Below are positions 1 through 5,850 of a DNA stretch of 7,712 nt, piece by piece. This DNA is from Bdellovibrionaceae bacterium UBA2466 (GTDB lineage: Bacteria; Bdellovibrionota; FAC87; UBA2466), in the NCBI GenBank assembly GCA_002342225.1, contig DDPO01000009.1, positions 1 to 7,712 on the forward strand, written 5' to 3'. The notes under the pieces are model-generated. The model worked only from the letters and a program-made list of their open reading frames with translations. It had not been told where the DNA came from and did no database searches. Position 1 is the stretch's first letter. Each line of letters begins with the position of its first letter. Position numbers and translations under genes: made by a program.

Positions 1-468
1 CGGACTGAGTCTTTTTGGATCGATACTTGGATTCGCTCTCAATACAACGATGTCGATATTCGATATATCATTCACGATGCTACAGCGAGAGAAGTAGATC
101 AACAGACTTTCTATCACACTCGAGAGAGTGGCGGAACTTTGATTAGCTCTGCTTATAAACTTGCGAATGAAATCATCGACAAAGAGTATCCGGTTTCTGA
201 ATGGAATATTTATGCTTTTCATTTTTCCGATGGGGATAATTGGTCGGGAGAAGATACTAAACTGTGTGTGGACTTGTTGAGGCATGACTTTTTGCCGAAA
301 CTTAACGCTTTTTGCTACGGCCAAGTCGAGAGTCGTTACGGTAGTGGGCAGTTTATCAAAGATCTTCTTGAGAATTTTAAAGAAGAAGAAAAGATAATTA
401 CTTCGAAAATTGAGAGCAAAGAAGCTATTTATCGGTCCCTTAAAGAGTTTTTAGGAAAAGGAAAATGA
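1..468 (+). CDS. YhbH/YeaH family protein (DUF444, UPF0229), 3' part only
   Basis: The reading frame is open from base 1 and ends at TGA 466-468, so the window holds the last 155 residues of a longer protein; family members usually run to about 370-430 residues. TTG at 139 is an internal leucine codon and not the start, because conserved family sequence continues upstream of it. Recognisable blocks are [15 protein letters not shown], the glycine-rich ESGGT followed by ISSAYK, and [14 protein letters not shown] near window residues 69-81. These match the C-terminal part of E. coli YeaH and B. subtilis YhbH as I remember them. SDGDN has the look of a von Willebrand A-type metal site, which is an inference. 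The biochemical role is unsettled. The gene usually sits between the serine kinase PrkA/YeaG and SpoVR, and is linked to sporulation in Bacillus and to stationary-phase or nitrogen-starvation survival in E. coli. Its stop overlaps the spoVR start, which implies coupled translation. Confidence 0.93.
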   Translation, partial: RTESFWIDTWIRSQYNDVDIRYIIHDATAREVDQQTFYHTRESGGTLISSAYKLANEIIDKEYPVSEWNIYAFHFSDGDNWSGEDTKLCVDLLRHDFLPKLNAFCYGQVESRYGSGQFIKDLLENFKEEEKIITSKIESKEAIYRSLKEFLGKGK

Positions 469-1964
469 GAAAAATTCTTCCACCTGATTTACAGCGTGCT
501 CACTCTGAGATCAAAGAGATCGCTCGCGGCTATGGGCTTGACTGTTTTGAGACAATTTTTGAACTTGTGGATTACGACGAAATCAACGAAATCGCCGCCA
601 CAGGGGGCTTTCCCAACCGCTATCCACATTGGCGGTTTGGAATGGATTACGATTATTTAAGTAAGTCTTATACGTATGGGCTTCAAAAAATTTATGAATT
701 GGTCATTAATAATGACCCTTGTTATGCCTACCTTCAATCTGGCAATGAAATTGTCGATCAGAAGTTAGTTATGGCCCATGTTTACGGCCATTGTGACTTT
801 TTTAAGAACAACATGTGGTTCTCCAAGACGAATAGAAAAATGTTAGATGAAATGGCCAACCACGCCACGCGAATACGCGAGTATCAAGACCGCTTCGGAG
901 TAGATAATGTCGAAAACTTTATTGATGTTTGCTGCTCCATAGATAATTTAATCGATTTTTTTTCTGTTTTTATTCAAAAACCCTCTGCTGTAAAAAAGGG
1001 AGGACTGGATTTACCCTTCGACGAACGTGAAGTGGAATCTGGAATAAAGAGGTTTGATTCCAAGGATTACATGGACAAGTATGTCAATCCCAAAAGTTTC
1101 GTGGAAGAACAAGAGAGAAAAATCCGAGAGGATGCAGACAAAAATAGAAAGTTTCCTGGGGAACCCCAGAGAGATATTCTTCAGTTTTTGATCCATTATG
1201 CTCCCCTTGAGAATTGGCAAAGAGAGATACTGTCTATCGTAAGAGAAGAGGCCTATTACTTTGCTCCCCAAGGGCAGACCAAAATTATGAATGAGGGATG
1301 GGCTAGTTATTGGCATTCCACCATCATGACTCAACATGTGCTCAAAGACTCTGAAGTCATCGACTATGCAGACCACCACAGCGGAACAATGGGTTCGAGT
1401 CCGGGCCAGATTAACCCCTACAAGATAGGTATTGAGTTATACCGAGATATCGAAGATCGATGGAACCGCGGCAAATTTGGAAAAGAGTATGAAGAGTGCG
1501 ATAGTCTTGAAGCAAAAAAGAGCTGGGATAAAAAGACCGGCTTGGGGAAACAGAAGATTTTTGAAGTTCGAAAACTACATAATGATGTCACTTTCATCGA
1601 TAGTTTTATGAACGAAGAGTTTTGCGTTCAGCAAAAGCTTTTCACTTATGGCTTTAACCGAAGAACGGGCCAGTACGAGATCGTAGACAGAGATTGGCGA
1701 AAAGTTAAAAACCAACTCTTATTCTCCCTGACCAATTTCGGAAATCCTATCATTTGTGTTGAGGATGCGAACTTTGAGAATAGGGCGGAGCTATTGTTGA
1801 CCCATCGTCACGAAGGGGTCGACTTAGAATTCGATAAAGCCTCTGAAACCCTTCGAAACCTTCAGCTTCTGTGGAAGCGGCCGGTTCATATTTTAACCAA
1901 GTATAATAACCAGCCCAAACTCCTGACCCACGACGGCAAAGAGCTGAAAGAGCGAGATGCCTGA
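465..1964 (+). CDS. spoVR: SpoVR family protein (YcgB-like)
   Basis: This 499-residue protein is full length for the family (E. coli YcgB is about 510, B. subtilis SpoVR about 470). Hallmark blocks are HVYGHCDFF at residues 105-113, EEAYYFAPQ at 261-269, [10 protein letters not shown] at 275-284 and HHSG...[10 protein letters not shown] at 304-322. The N-terminal half carries the aromatic-rich [12 protein letters not shown] (54-65) typical of SpoVR. No signal peptide or membrane segment is visible, so it is probably cytoplasmic. SpoVR is needed for spore cortex formation in Bacillus, but homologues are widespread in non-sporulating bacteria and the molecular activity is unknown. The HxxxH at 105-109, with conserved Glu/His at 261, 277, 284 and 304-305, could form a metal site; this is inference. 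ATG 465 overlaps the upstream TGA (ATGA), with AGGA at 453-456 as a reasonable ribosome site. A T8 run (956-963) lies in frame. Confidence 0.95.
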   Translation: MRKILPPDLQRAHSEIKEIARGYGLDCFETIFELVDYDEINEIAATGGFPNRYPHWRFGMDYDYLSKSYTYGLQKIYELVINNDPCYAYLQSGNEIVDQKLVMAHVYGHCDFFKNNMWFSKTNRKMLDEMANHATRIREYQDRFGVDNVENFIDVCCSIDNLIDFFSVFIQKPSAVKKGGLDLPFDEREVESGIKRFDSKDYMDKYVNPKSFVEEQERKIREDADKNRKFPGEPQRDILQFLIHYAPLENWQREILSIVREEAYYFAPQGQTKIMNEGWASYWHSTIMTQHVLKDSEVIDYADHHSGTMGSSPGQINPYKIGIELYRDIEDRWNRGKFGKEYEECDSLEAKKSWDKKTGLGKQKIFEVRKLHNDVTFIDSFMNEEFCVQQKLFTYGFNRRTGQYEIVDRDWRKVKNQLLFSLTNFGNPIICVEDANFENRAELLLTHRHEGVDLEFDKASETLRNLQLLWKRPVHILTKYNNQPKLLTHDGKELKERDA

Positions 1965-1974
1965 TTTGCCTAGT

Positions 1975-1995
1975 TTGGACCCATAATGGGTCCAA
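1975..1995. terminator. Perfect dyad after spoVR: possible terminator or operator
   Basis: TTGGACCCA (1975-1983) and TGGGTCCAA (1987-1995) are exact reverse complements around TAA, giving a 9-bp stem that starts 11 bases after the spoVR stop. No T tract follows; instead there is a C-rich stretch (GACCCCACCCCC). It is therefore not a canonical intrinsic terminator on the plus strand. The downstream arm can also pair with GACCC at 1996-2000 (GGGTC-CAA-GACCC), so two hairpins compete for the same bases. It could equally be a palindromic binding site for a dimeric regulator acting on the dehydrogenase gene, since it lies 78-98 bases before its start codon. The rest of the 1965-2072 gap shows no promoter I can defend. 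Confidence 0.45.
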
Positions 1996-2037
1996 GACCC
2001 CACCCCCAGTCGATAAAAGCTACGTGACGACTTAAAA

Positions 2038-2075
2038 AGAAGGAGTTAGACTGTATCTCTTTAGGAGATACTATG
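2038..2075 (+). promoter_or_regulatory. Two Shine-Dalgarno sequences flanking a start-proximal hairpin
   Basis: The dehydrogenase start (ATG 2073) has a proximal Shine-Dalgarno, AGGAG at 2063-2067, with five bases of spacing. That element lies in the loop and 3' arm of a hairpin: GTATCTC (2053-2059) pairs exactly with GAGATAC (2065-2071), leaving TTTAG as loop. A second, stronger site, AGAAGGAG (2038-2045), lies 27 bases before ATG, too far to act linearly. If the hairpin forms, only eight unpaired bases remain between it and ATG (2046-2052 and 2072), a normal spacing. No leader ORF with ATG, GTG or TTG starts at a suitable distance after the distal site. The sequences and pairing are seen directly; a regulatory role is inferred. 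Confidence 0.55.
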
Positions 2076-3359
2076 TCGGACCACCATTCAGAAGAAGTCA
2101 TTGTAGGATGGGAGCACCATCCCTTTTACAAAAACTGCCTCGACGTGATGAGTGCAGCGGGTCGTCAAATTGATCTCGACCCCAACGTTTATCAAAGATT
2201 AGCTAAGCCTCGCCGAGTCCTCTATGTTTCTATTCCAGTTCGTATGGATGATGGAACTATCAAAGTGTTCGATGGCTTTAGAGTCCAACATAATACAACT
2301 TTAGGACCTGCTAAAGGTGGTATTCGCTATCATCCAGAAGTCAATTTGGCCGAGACTTCGGCTCTTTCCATGCTGATGACTTTAAAAAATTCTTTAGTCA
2401 GATTGCCTTTGGGCGGAGCAAAAGGGGGGATTCGTTGTGATCCGACAACGATGTCCAGACGAGAAAAACAAAGTTTGACTCGTCGATATACCTCTGAAAT
2501 TTTTATGCTGATTGGTCCAGATAAAGATATACCGGCTCCCGATGTTGGAACTGATGCCCAAACCATGGCTTGGGTAATGGACACTTACAGTGCTCAATTG
2601 GGTTACGCCGTACCCGGTGTAGTTACTGGGAAACCCATTGAAATCGGCGGATCTTTGGGACGGGTAGATGCCACTGGTCGAGGAGTGGTTTACACCATTA
2701 TCGAAGCAGCTAAACGGCTAAATATGGATCTTGGAGAAAACACGACTGTAGCTGTTCAGGGCTTTGGAAATGTGGGTTATTACTCTGCAAAAATTATCAA
2801 TAGCCTTGGATGTAAAGTCGTTGCGGTCAGTGATGTTTCAGGCGGTATTTACAATAGCAAGGGGCTAGATATTAATGCCGCTCGAAACTGGCTAAATGAG
2901 CATAAAACATTCGATGGTTTCCCTGGCGGAGATAAGCTTTCCAATAAGGAACTTCTCGAGCTGAAAGTCGATATTTTGATCCCAGCAGCTCTAAGTAATC
3001 AGATTACGAAAGAGAATGCCGACAAGATCAAATGTCGAATTTTAGCTGAAGGAGCTAATGGTCCGACAACGATTGAGGCGAATGATATTCTCAACGAAAA
3101 AGGGGTCTTCACGATTCCTGATATTTTGGCCAACTCAGGTGGAGTTATCGTATCCTACTTTGAATGGGTGCAAGGTATGCAGAGCTTTTTCTGGAGCGAG
3201 AAAGATGTGAATAATAAGCTCTGGGAAATCATCTCAAGTGCTTTTAATCGCGTTTATGACTTTCATCAGGCCAATAAAGTGGATATGAGACTTTCAGCTT
3301 TTGCCGTATCAATCGAGCATATTTCAAAAGCAATGTTATATAGAGGATTTTTCCCCTAA
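2073..3359 (+). CDS. gdhA: Glutamate dehydrogenase, NAD-type (GudB/RocG-like)
   Basis: This enzyme interconverts glutamate with 2-oxoglutarate and ammonium in the cytoplasm, joining nitrogen and carbon metabolism. At 428 residues it matches the hexameric bacterial class. The substrate domain shows FRVQHN then GPAKGGIRYHP (69-88, K81), TLKNSL (K105) and LPLGGAKGGI (111-120), where K117 is the expected catalytic lysine. PAPDVGT (154-160) carries the expected catalytic D157. The nucleotide domain has GFGNVG at 230-235 and an acidic residue (D254 in VSDVSGG) at the end of the second strand, which favours NAD over NADP; cofactor choice is inference. AEGANGPTT (325-333) and PDILANSGG (349-357) complete the family pattern. 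The start is supported by the adjacent AGGAG and lies inside an unusual leader structure. It follows yhbH-spoVR, a module tied to nitrogen starvation in E. coli. The next gene begins 18 bases downstream with no terminator between. The symbol could equally be gudB. Confidence 0.96.
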   Translation: MSDHHSEEVIVGWEHHPFYKNCLDVMSAAGRQIDLDPNVYQRLAKPRRVLYVSIPVRMDDGTIKVFDGFRVQHNTTLGPAKGGIRYHPEVNLAETSALSMLMTLKNSLVRLPLGGAKGGIRCDPTTMSRREKQSLTRRYTSEIFMLIGPDKDIPAPDVGTDAQTMAWVMDTYSAQLGYAVPGVVTGKPIEIGGSLGRVDATGRGVVYTIIEAAKRLNMDLGENTTVAVQGFGNVGYYSAKIINSLGCKVVAVSDVSGGIYNSKGLDINAARNWLNEHKTFDGFPGGDKLSNKELLELKVDILIPAALSNQITKENADKIKCRILAEGANGPTTIEANDILNEKGVFTIPDILANSGGVIVSYFEWVQGMQSFFWSEKDVNNKLWEIISSAFNRVYDFHQANKVDMRLSAFAVSIEHISKAMLYRGFFP

Positions 3360-3376
3360 CACATTGAAAGGATGCC

Positions 3377-4552
3377 ATGAACCGCATTCTATTTATTAGA
3401 TTTCTAGGTTTGGCGTTTTTCGTTGGTGGATACGTAAGGGCAACGACTCTTGCTTGTCCTGCGGGTACCCGCCTTCTTAAAACTCGACAGAATAAAAGTG
3501 AAGTCGAGTCTTGTGTTAAACGGAAGAAACCTTGCCCGAGTCTTAAAAATCCGGAATTAGTAACGAGTGAAGTAGATAAAACCGCAAGTTGTGATGTTTA
3601 CCATGGGACGACTCATTACAAACATCCCGATGGTAGTGAACTCATTTTAAATTATCAAAATGGAAAGTTGCATGGCAAAGCTATGAGCTATTCGTCAACT
3701 GCTGTGAAGCTCTCGGAAGAGAATTTTAAGATGGGTAAAAAAGAGGGTAAGCAAGAAGCTTTCTACCCAAGTGGCAAAAAAAAATCGGAAGAGAATTATT
3801 TGTTGGGGTTAAAAAAGGGGGAGCAGATTGCTTGGTATGAGAATGGTGAACTCCAGAGTCACATTGAGTACTTAGATGGACGTCCCTCAGGAACTTGGAC
3901 TTTTTGGTATTTGAATGGCCAAAAAAGAATGGAATATATGTACGGTATGCTCGGCTGGGAGGGGCTTTATCGAGATTGGTATTCTAACGGCAAACTCCAT
4001 GCGGCGGCTCAGTTTCTCAATGGCCAATTGGAAGGGAGTTACTCCCTTTATTACTCCAACGGTAAGCCACTATCTGAGAGAAAATATGTAAAAGGCACAC
4101 TCGAGGGCGTTTTTGATGAGTGGTCAGAGAGTGGGGAAAAAATAGCCTCGAGTCGATATGTCGCCGGAAAATTTAAAGAGTGGATTGAATTCCCAGAAGA
4201 AAAATCTACAAGCTCTGAAACGCCTCCGCTTCAAAGAGATCTCAGCTCGGTACTGAAAGCAGATTTGGATGGTAATGGCTACATTGATGAAGTTGTGAGT
4301 TCAAACGATTCCCAGAACCAAACTAGGGTACGATTCAAGGAGAGAGATAAAGTTGTAAAAGAGGTTACGATTCCAAAATCTCAATTGGATATCTACAGTG
4401 CCAGAAGCTCTGAAGGCCAGTTTGGAGAGCCTGCAAGTCTTAGGGACGGTCTCGTTGCTTGGGGAAATGAGAAAGAGACCAAACTCTATTTGTACGATTA
4501 CGAGTCCGAAACTTTTTTAGAAAGTTCTTACCCCGCAGAGATCGATATCTAG
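3377..4552 (+). CDS. Exported protein with seven 24-residue YwqK/MORN-like repeats, function unknown
   Basis: I do not recognise a named gene. The 391-residue product starts with a basic end and hydrophobic stretch (MNRILFIRFLGLAFFVGGYV), with likely signal-peptidase cleavage after VRA (residue 22). Four cysteines follow (C27, C46, C53, C72), enough for two disulfides outside the cytoplasm. Residues 94-261 are seven repeats of exactly 24 residues with the pattern xxGxxEGxxxxWYxNGxxxxExxY, the COG2849/YwqK and MORN-like type expected to form a beta-sheet ladder. After a charged linker, residues 293-306 contain DLDGNGYID, a calcium-loop or FG-GAP/VCBS-like motif, within a small beta-rich C-terminal domain. 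GAAAGGA just before ATG supports the start. Located 18 bases after the dehydrogenase gene, it is probably co-transcribed. Its last codon shares CTAG with the convergent purA. Database labels such as YwqK antitoxin would be unsafe here, because this protein is exported and no toxin is adjacent. Confidence 0.85.
   Translation: MNRILFIRFLGLAFFVGGYVRATTLACPAGTRLLKTRQNKSEVESCVKRKKPCPSLKNPELVTSEVDKTASCDVYHGTTHYKHPDGSELILNYQNGKLHGKAMSYSSTAVKLSEENFKMGKKEGKQEAFYPSGKKKSEENYLLGLKKGEQIAWYENGELQSHIEYLDGRPSGTWTFWYLNGQKRMEYMYGMLGWEGLYRDWYSNGKLHAAAQFLNGQLEGSYSLYYSNGKPLSERKYVKGTLEGVFDEWSESGEKIASSRYVAGKFKEWIEFPEEKSTSSETPPLQRDLSSVLKADLDGNGYIDEVVSSNDSQNQTRVRFKERDKVVKEVTIPKSQLDIYSARSSEGQFGEPASLRDGLVAWGNEKETKLYLYDYESETFLESSYPAEIDI
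3656..4159 (+). repeat. Seven in-frame 72-base units encoding 24-residue protein repeats
   Basis: The units run at residues 94-117, 118-141, 142-165, 166-189, 190-213, 214-237 and 238-261 without any insertion or deletion. Each has a Gly at position 3, usually a Gly at 7, an aromatic at 12 or 13, Gly at 16 and an aromatic at 24; the first unit is the weakest match. A degenerate half-unit (YKHPDGSELILNY, 81-93) precedes the array and a broken one (VAGKFKEW) follows. The DNA copies have diverged, so this is an old protein repeat and not a recent tandem DNA duplication. Confidence 0.85.
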
Positions 4553-4573
4553 AAAGCCTTCTGAATATCGATC
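4540..4573. terminator. Hairpin spanning the shared stop codons of two convergent genes
   Basis: GATCGATAT (4540-4548) pairs exactly with ATATCGATC (4565-4573). After one C-A mismatch (4549/4564) and a T-G wobble (4550/4563), AGAA (4551-4554) pairs with TTCT (4559-4562), closed by the loop AGCC. The structure works on both strands, as expected of a bidirectional terminator between converging genes. No T tract follows on either strand and the outer stem is A+T-rich, so efficient intrinsic termination is uncertain. No intergenic DNA exists here, so any terminator must lie in coding sequence. Confidence 0.5.
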
Positions 4574-5838
4574 ACAGCTTCTCGTCCAGCTCCCGTCGAA
4601 ACCAAATTGATTCGAGTTCCTGTAAAGTTCTCGATGAATCGCAGATAGTTTTGAAGGTTTTTGGGAATGTCTTGAGGATTTCTAACTTGAGTTAAGTCTT
4701 CACTCCAACCGGGGAGAGTCTCGTAAATTGGAGTTACTTTATTAAGTATGGATGAGTCAGCCGGAATCGTGTTGAGTCGTTTACCCTGATATTCATAACC
4801 TGTACAGACTTTCAATTCAGTTATTCCGGAAAGAACGTCGGCTTTGGTGATCGCAATGTTCTTAATACCCGAAACCTGAATAGCATATTTCACTGCCACG
4901 AGATCGAGCCAACCACAGCGGCGGGGCCGCCCTGTCGTAGCCCCATATTCGGAACCACTTTCTCTTAATTGATCTCCAAAAGCATCTTTAAGCTCCGTGG
5001 GGAAGGGACCTTCACCAACTCTCGTCGAGTAAGCTTTGATCACCCCGACAAAGAGAGTGTCTTTAGGAACTCTAGCTCCTAAACCTAGAGCTGCTTGAGA
5101 AGGGAGGGTCTGAGAAGATGTCACATAGGGGTAAGTTCCATAGTCAACATCGAGCAACACTCCTTGAGCTCCTTCGTAAAGAATCTTTTTATCCTCATCA
5201 ATGGCTTGAAAGAGTTCCGCTGAAACATCTCTCACGAAGGGTTTAAGTTTTCTTGCGATCTCTTTGTACTTGGCCATGAAGCTTTCCATGGGGACCGCAT
5301 CGACTCCGTAATACTCCCGCAACAAGAAATTCTTTTCAGCGAGGTTTTCTCTGAGCTTTTCCTCAAATGCCGACTCATTATAAAGATCAGCGATTCTTAA
5401 ACCGCGTCTTGAAGCCCTATCTTCGTAAGCTGGACCAATACCTCTTTTAGTCGTCCCAATTTTACCGGCACGTTTGCTTTCTCGAGCTGCATCTAAGTGT
5501 TTGTGATAGTCCACGATCAAATGGCAGCGGTCACTTAAGTAAATTCTTTCTTCAAGATTTTTGATTCCGGCTTTGGCTAGAACATCAATCTCATGGAGAA
5601 AATTCTCAGGGTCAACGACAACCCCCGAGCCAATTAAACATTTTGCATGGGGATGGAGAACACCCGATGGGATTAAATGGAGAACCGTTTTTTTACCTTC
5701 TACAACTAGCGTATGACCTGCGTTGTTTCCGCCCTGAAATCTTGCGACGAGATCAGCTCCTGAAGCGTAGTAATCAACAATTTTCCCTTTTCCCTCATCT
5801 CCCCATTGGACTCCGATAATAACAACAGCTTGTGGCAT
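4549..5838 (-). CDS. purA: Adenylosuccinate synthetase
   Basis: PurA joins IMP and aspartate using GTP to form adenylosuccinate, the first committed step from IMP to AMP, in the cytoplasm. The 429-residue length matches the bacterial norm (E. coli 432). The phosphate loop GVQWGDEGKGK (9-19) holds the expected catalytic D14, and GGNNAGHT (36-43) holds H42. GTTKRGIGPAYED (128-140), YEGAQGVLLDVDYGT (221-235), GVIKAYSTRVGEGPFPTEL (265-283) and GATTGRPRRCGWLDL (299-313) supply IMP and switch-loop elements, and TKADVLSG (331-338) matches the guanine-binding motif. All are intact, so the enzyme should be active. ATG 5838 has AAAGGAG (5850-5844) five bases upstream, and that site overlaps the TAA of serA, so purA is the distal gene of the same operon. 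Its stop shares CTAG with the convergent exported-protein gene. Confidence 0.98.
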   Translation of the reverse strand: MPQAVVIIGVQWGDEGKGKIVDYYASGADLVARFQGGNNAGHTLVVEGKKTVLHLIPSGVLHPHAKCLIGSGVVVDPENFLHEIDVLAKAGIKNLEERIYLSDRCHLIVDYHKHLDAARESKRAGKIGTTKRGIGPAYEDRASRRGLRIADLYNESAFEEKLRENLAEKNFLLREYYGVDAVPMESFMAKYKEIARKLKPFVRDVSAELFQAIDEDKKILYEGAQGVLLDVDYGTYPYVTSSQTLPSQAALGLGARVPKDTLFVGVIKAYSTRVGEGPFPTELKDAFGDQLRESGSEYGATTGRPRRCGWLDLVAVKYAIQVSGIKNIAITKADVLSGITELKVCTGYEYQGKRLNTIPADSSILNKVTPIYETLPGWSEDLTQVRNPQDIPKNLQNYLRFIENFTGTRINLVSTGAGREAVIDIQKAF

Positions 5839-5843
5839 AGTAG

Positions 5844-5850
5844 CTCCTTT
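5844..5850 (-). promoter_or_regulatory. purA ribosome binding site overlapping the serA stop
   Basis: On the minus strand TAAAGGAG contains both the serA stop (TAA, 5851-5849) and the purA Shine-Dalgarno (AAAGGAG, 5850-5844), five bases before the purA ATG. A ribosome ending serA would sit on the purA initiation site, so coupled translation is likely. Confidence 0.8.

Noticed and set aside
139..468. Separate small gene starting at TTG 139
   Set aside because: The same frame is open to base 1 and encodes conserved YhbH sequence, so this is the tail of a truncated gene.
1011..1379. 122-residue minus-strand frame inside spoVR
   Set aside because: It is antisense to the conserved NEGWASYWH region and has no family-like features.
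1982..1987. CATAAT as a -10 promoter element for the dehydrogenase gene
   Set aside because: It lies in the centre of the dyad and no TTGACA-like -35 sits 16-18 bases upstream. GATAAA at 2012-2017 fails likewise.
1750..1995. 81-residue minus-strand frame crossing the end of spoVR
   Set aside because: It runs through the dyad and the conserved spoVR end, and its product looks random.
2330..2597. Two minus-strand frames inside the glutamate dehydrogenase gene
   Set aside because: They are antisense shadows of the catalytic domain coding region.
3440..3457. Lipoprotein cleavage site at C27 (TLAC)
   Set aside because: The -3 residue is Thr, not Leu/Val/Ile, and C27 is one of four cysteines that could pair. 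Cleavage after VRA is simpler, though a lipoprotein is not excluded.
3377..4552. Naming this gene a YwqK-family antitoxin
   Set aside because: The repeats resemble that family, but a signal peptide and disulfide-type cysteines point to export, and no toxin gene is next to it.
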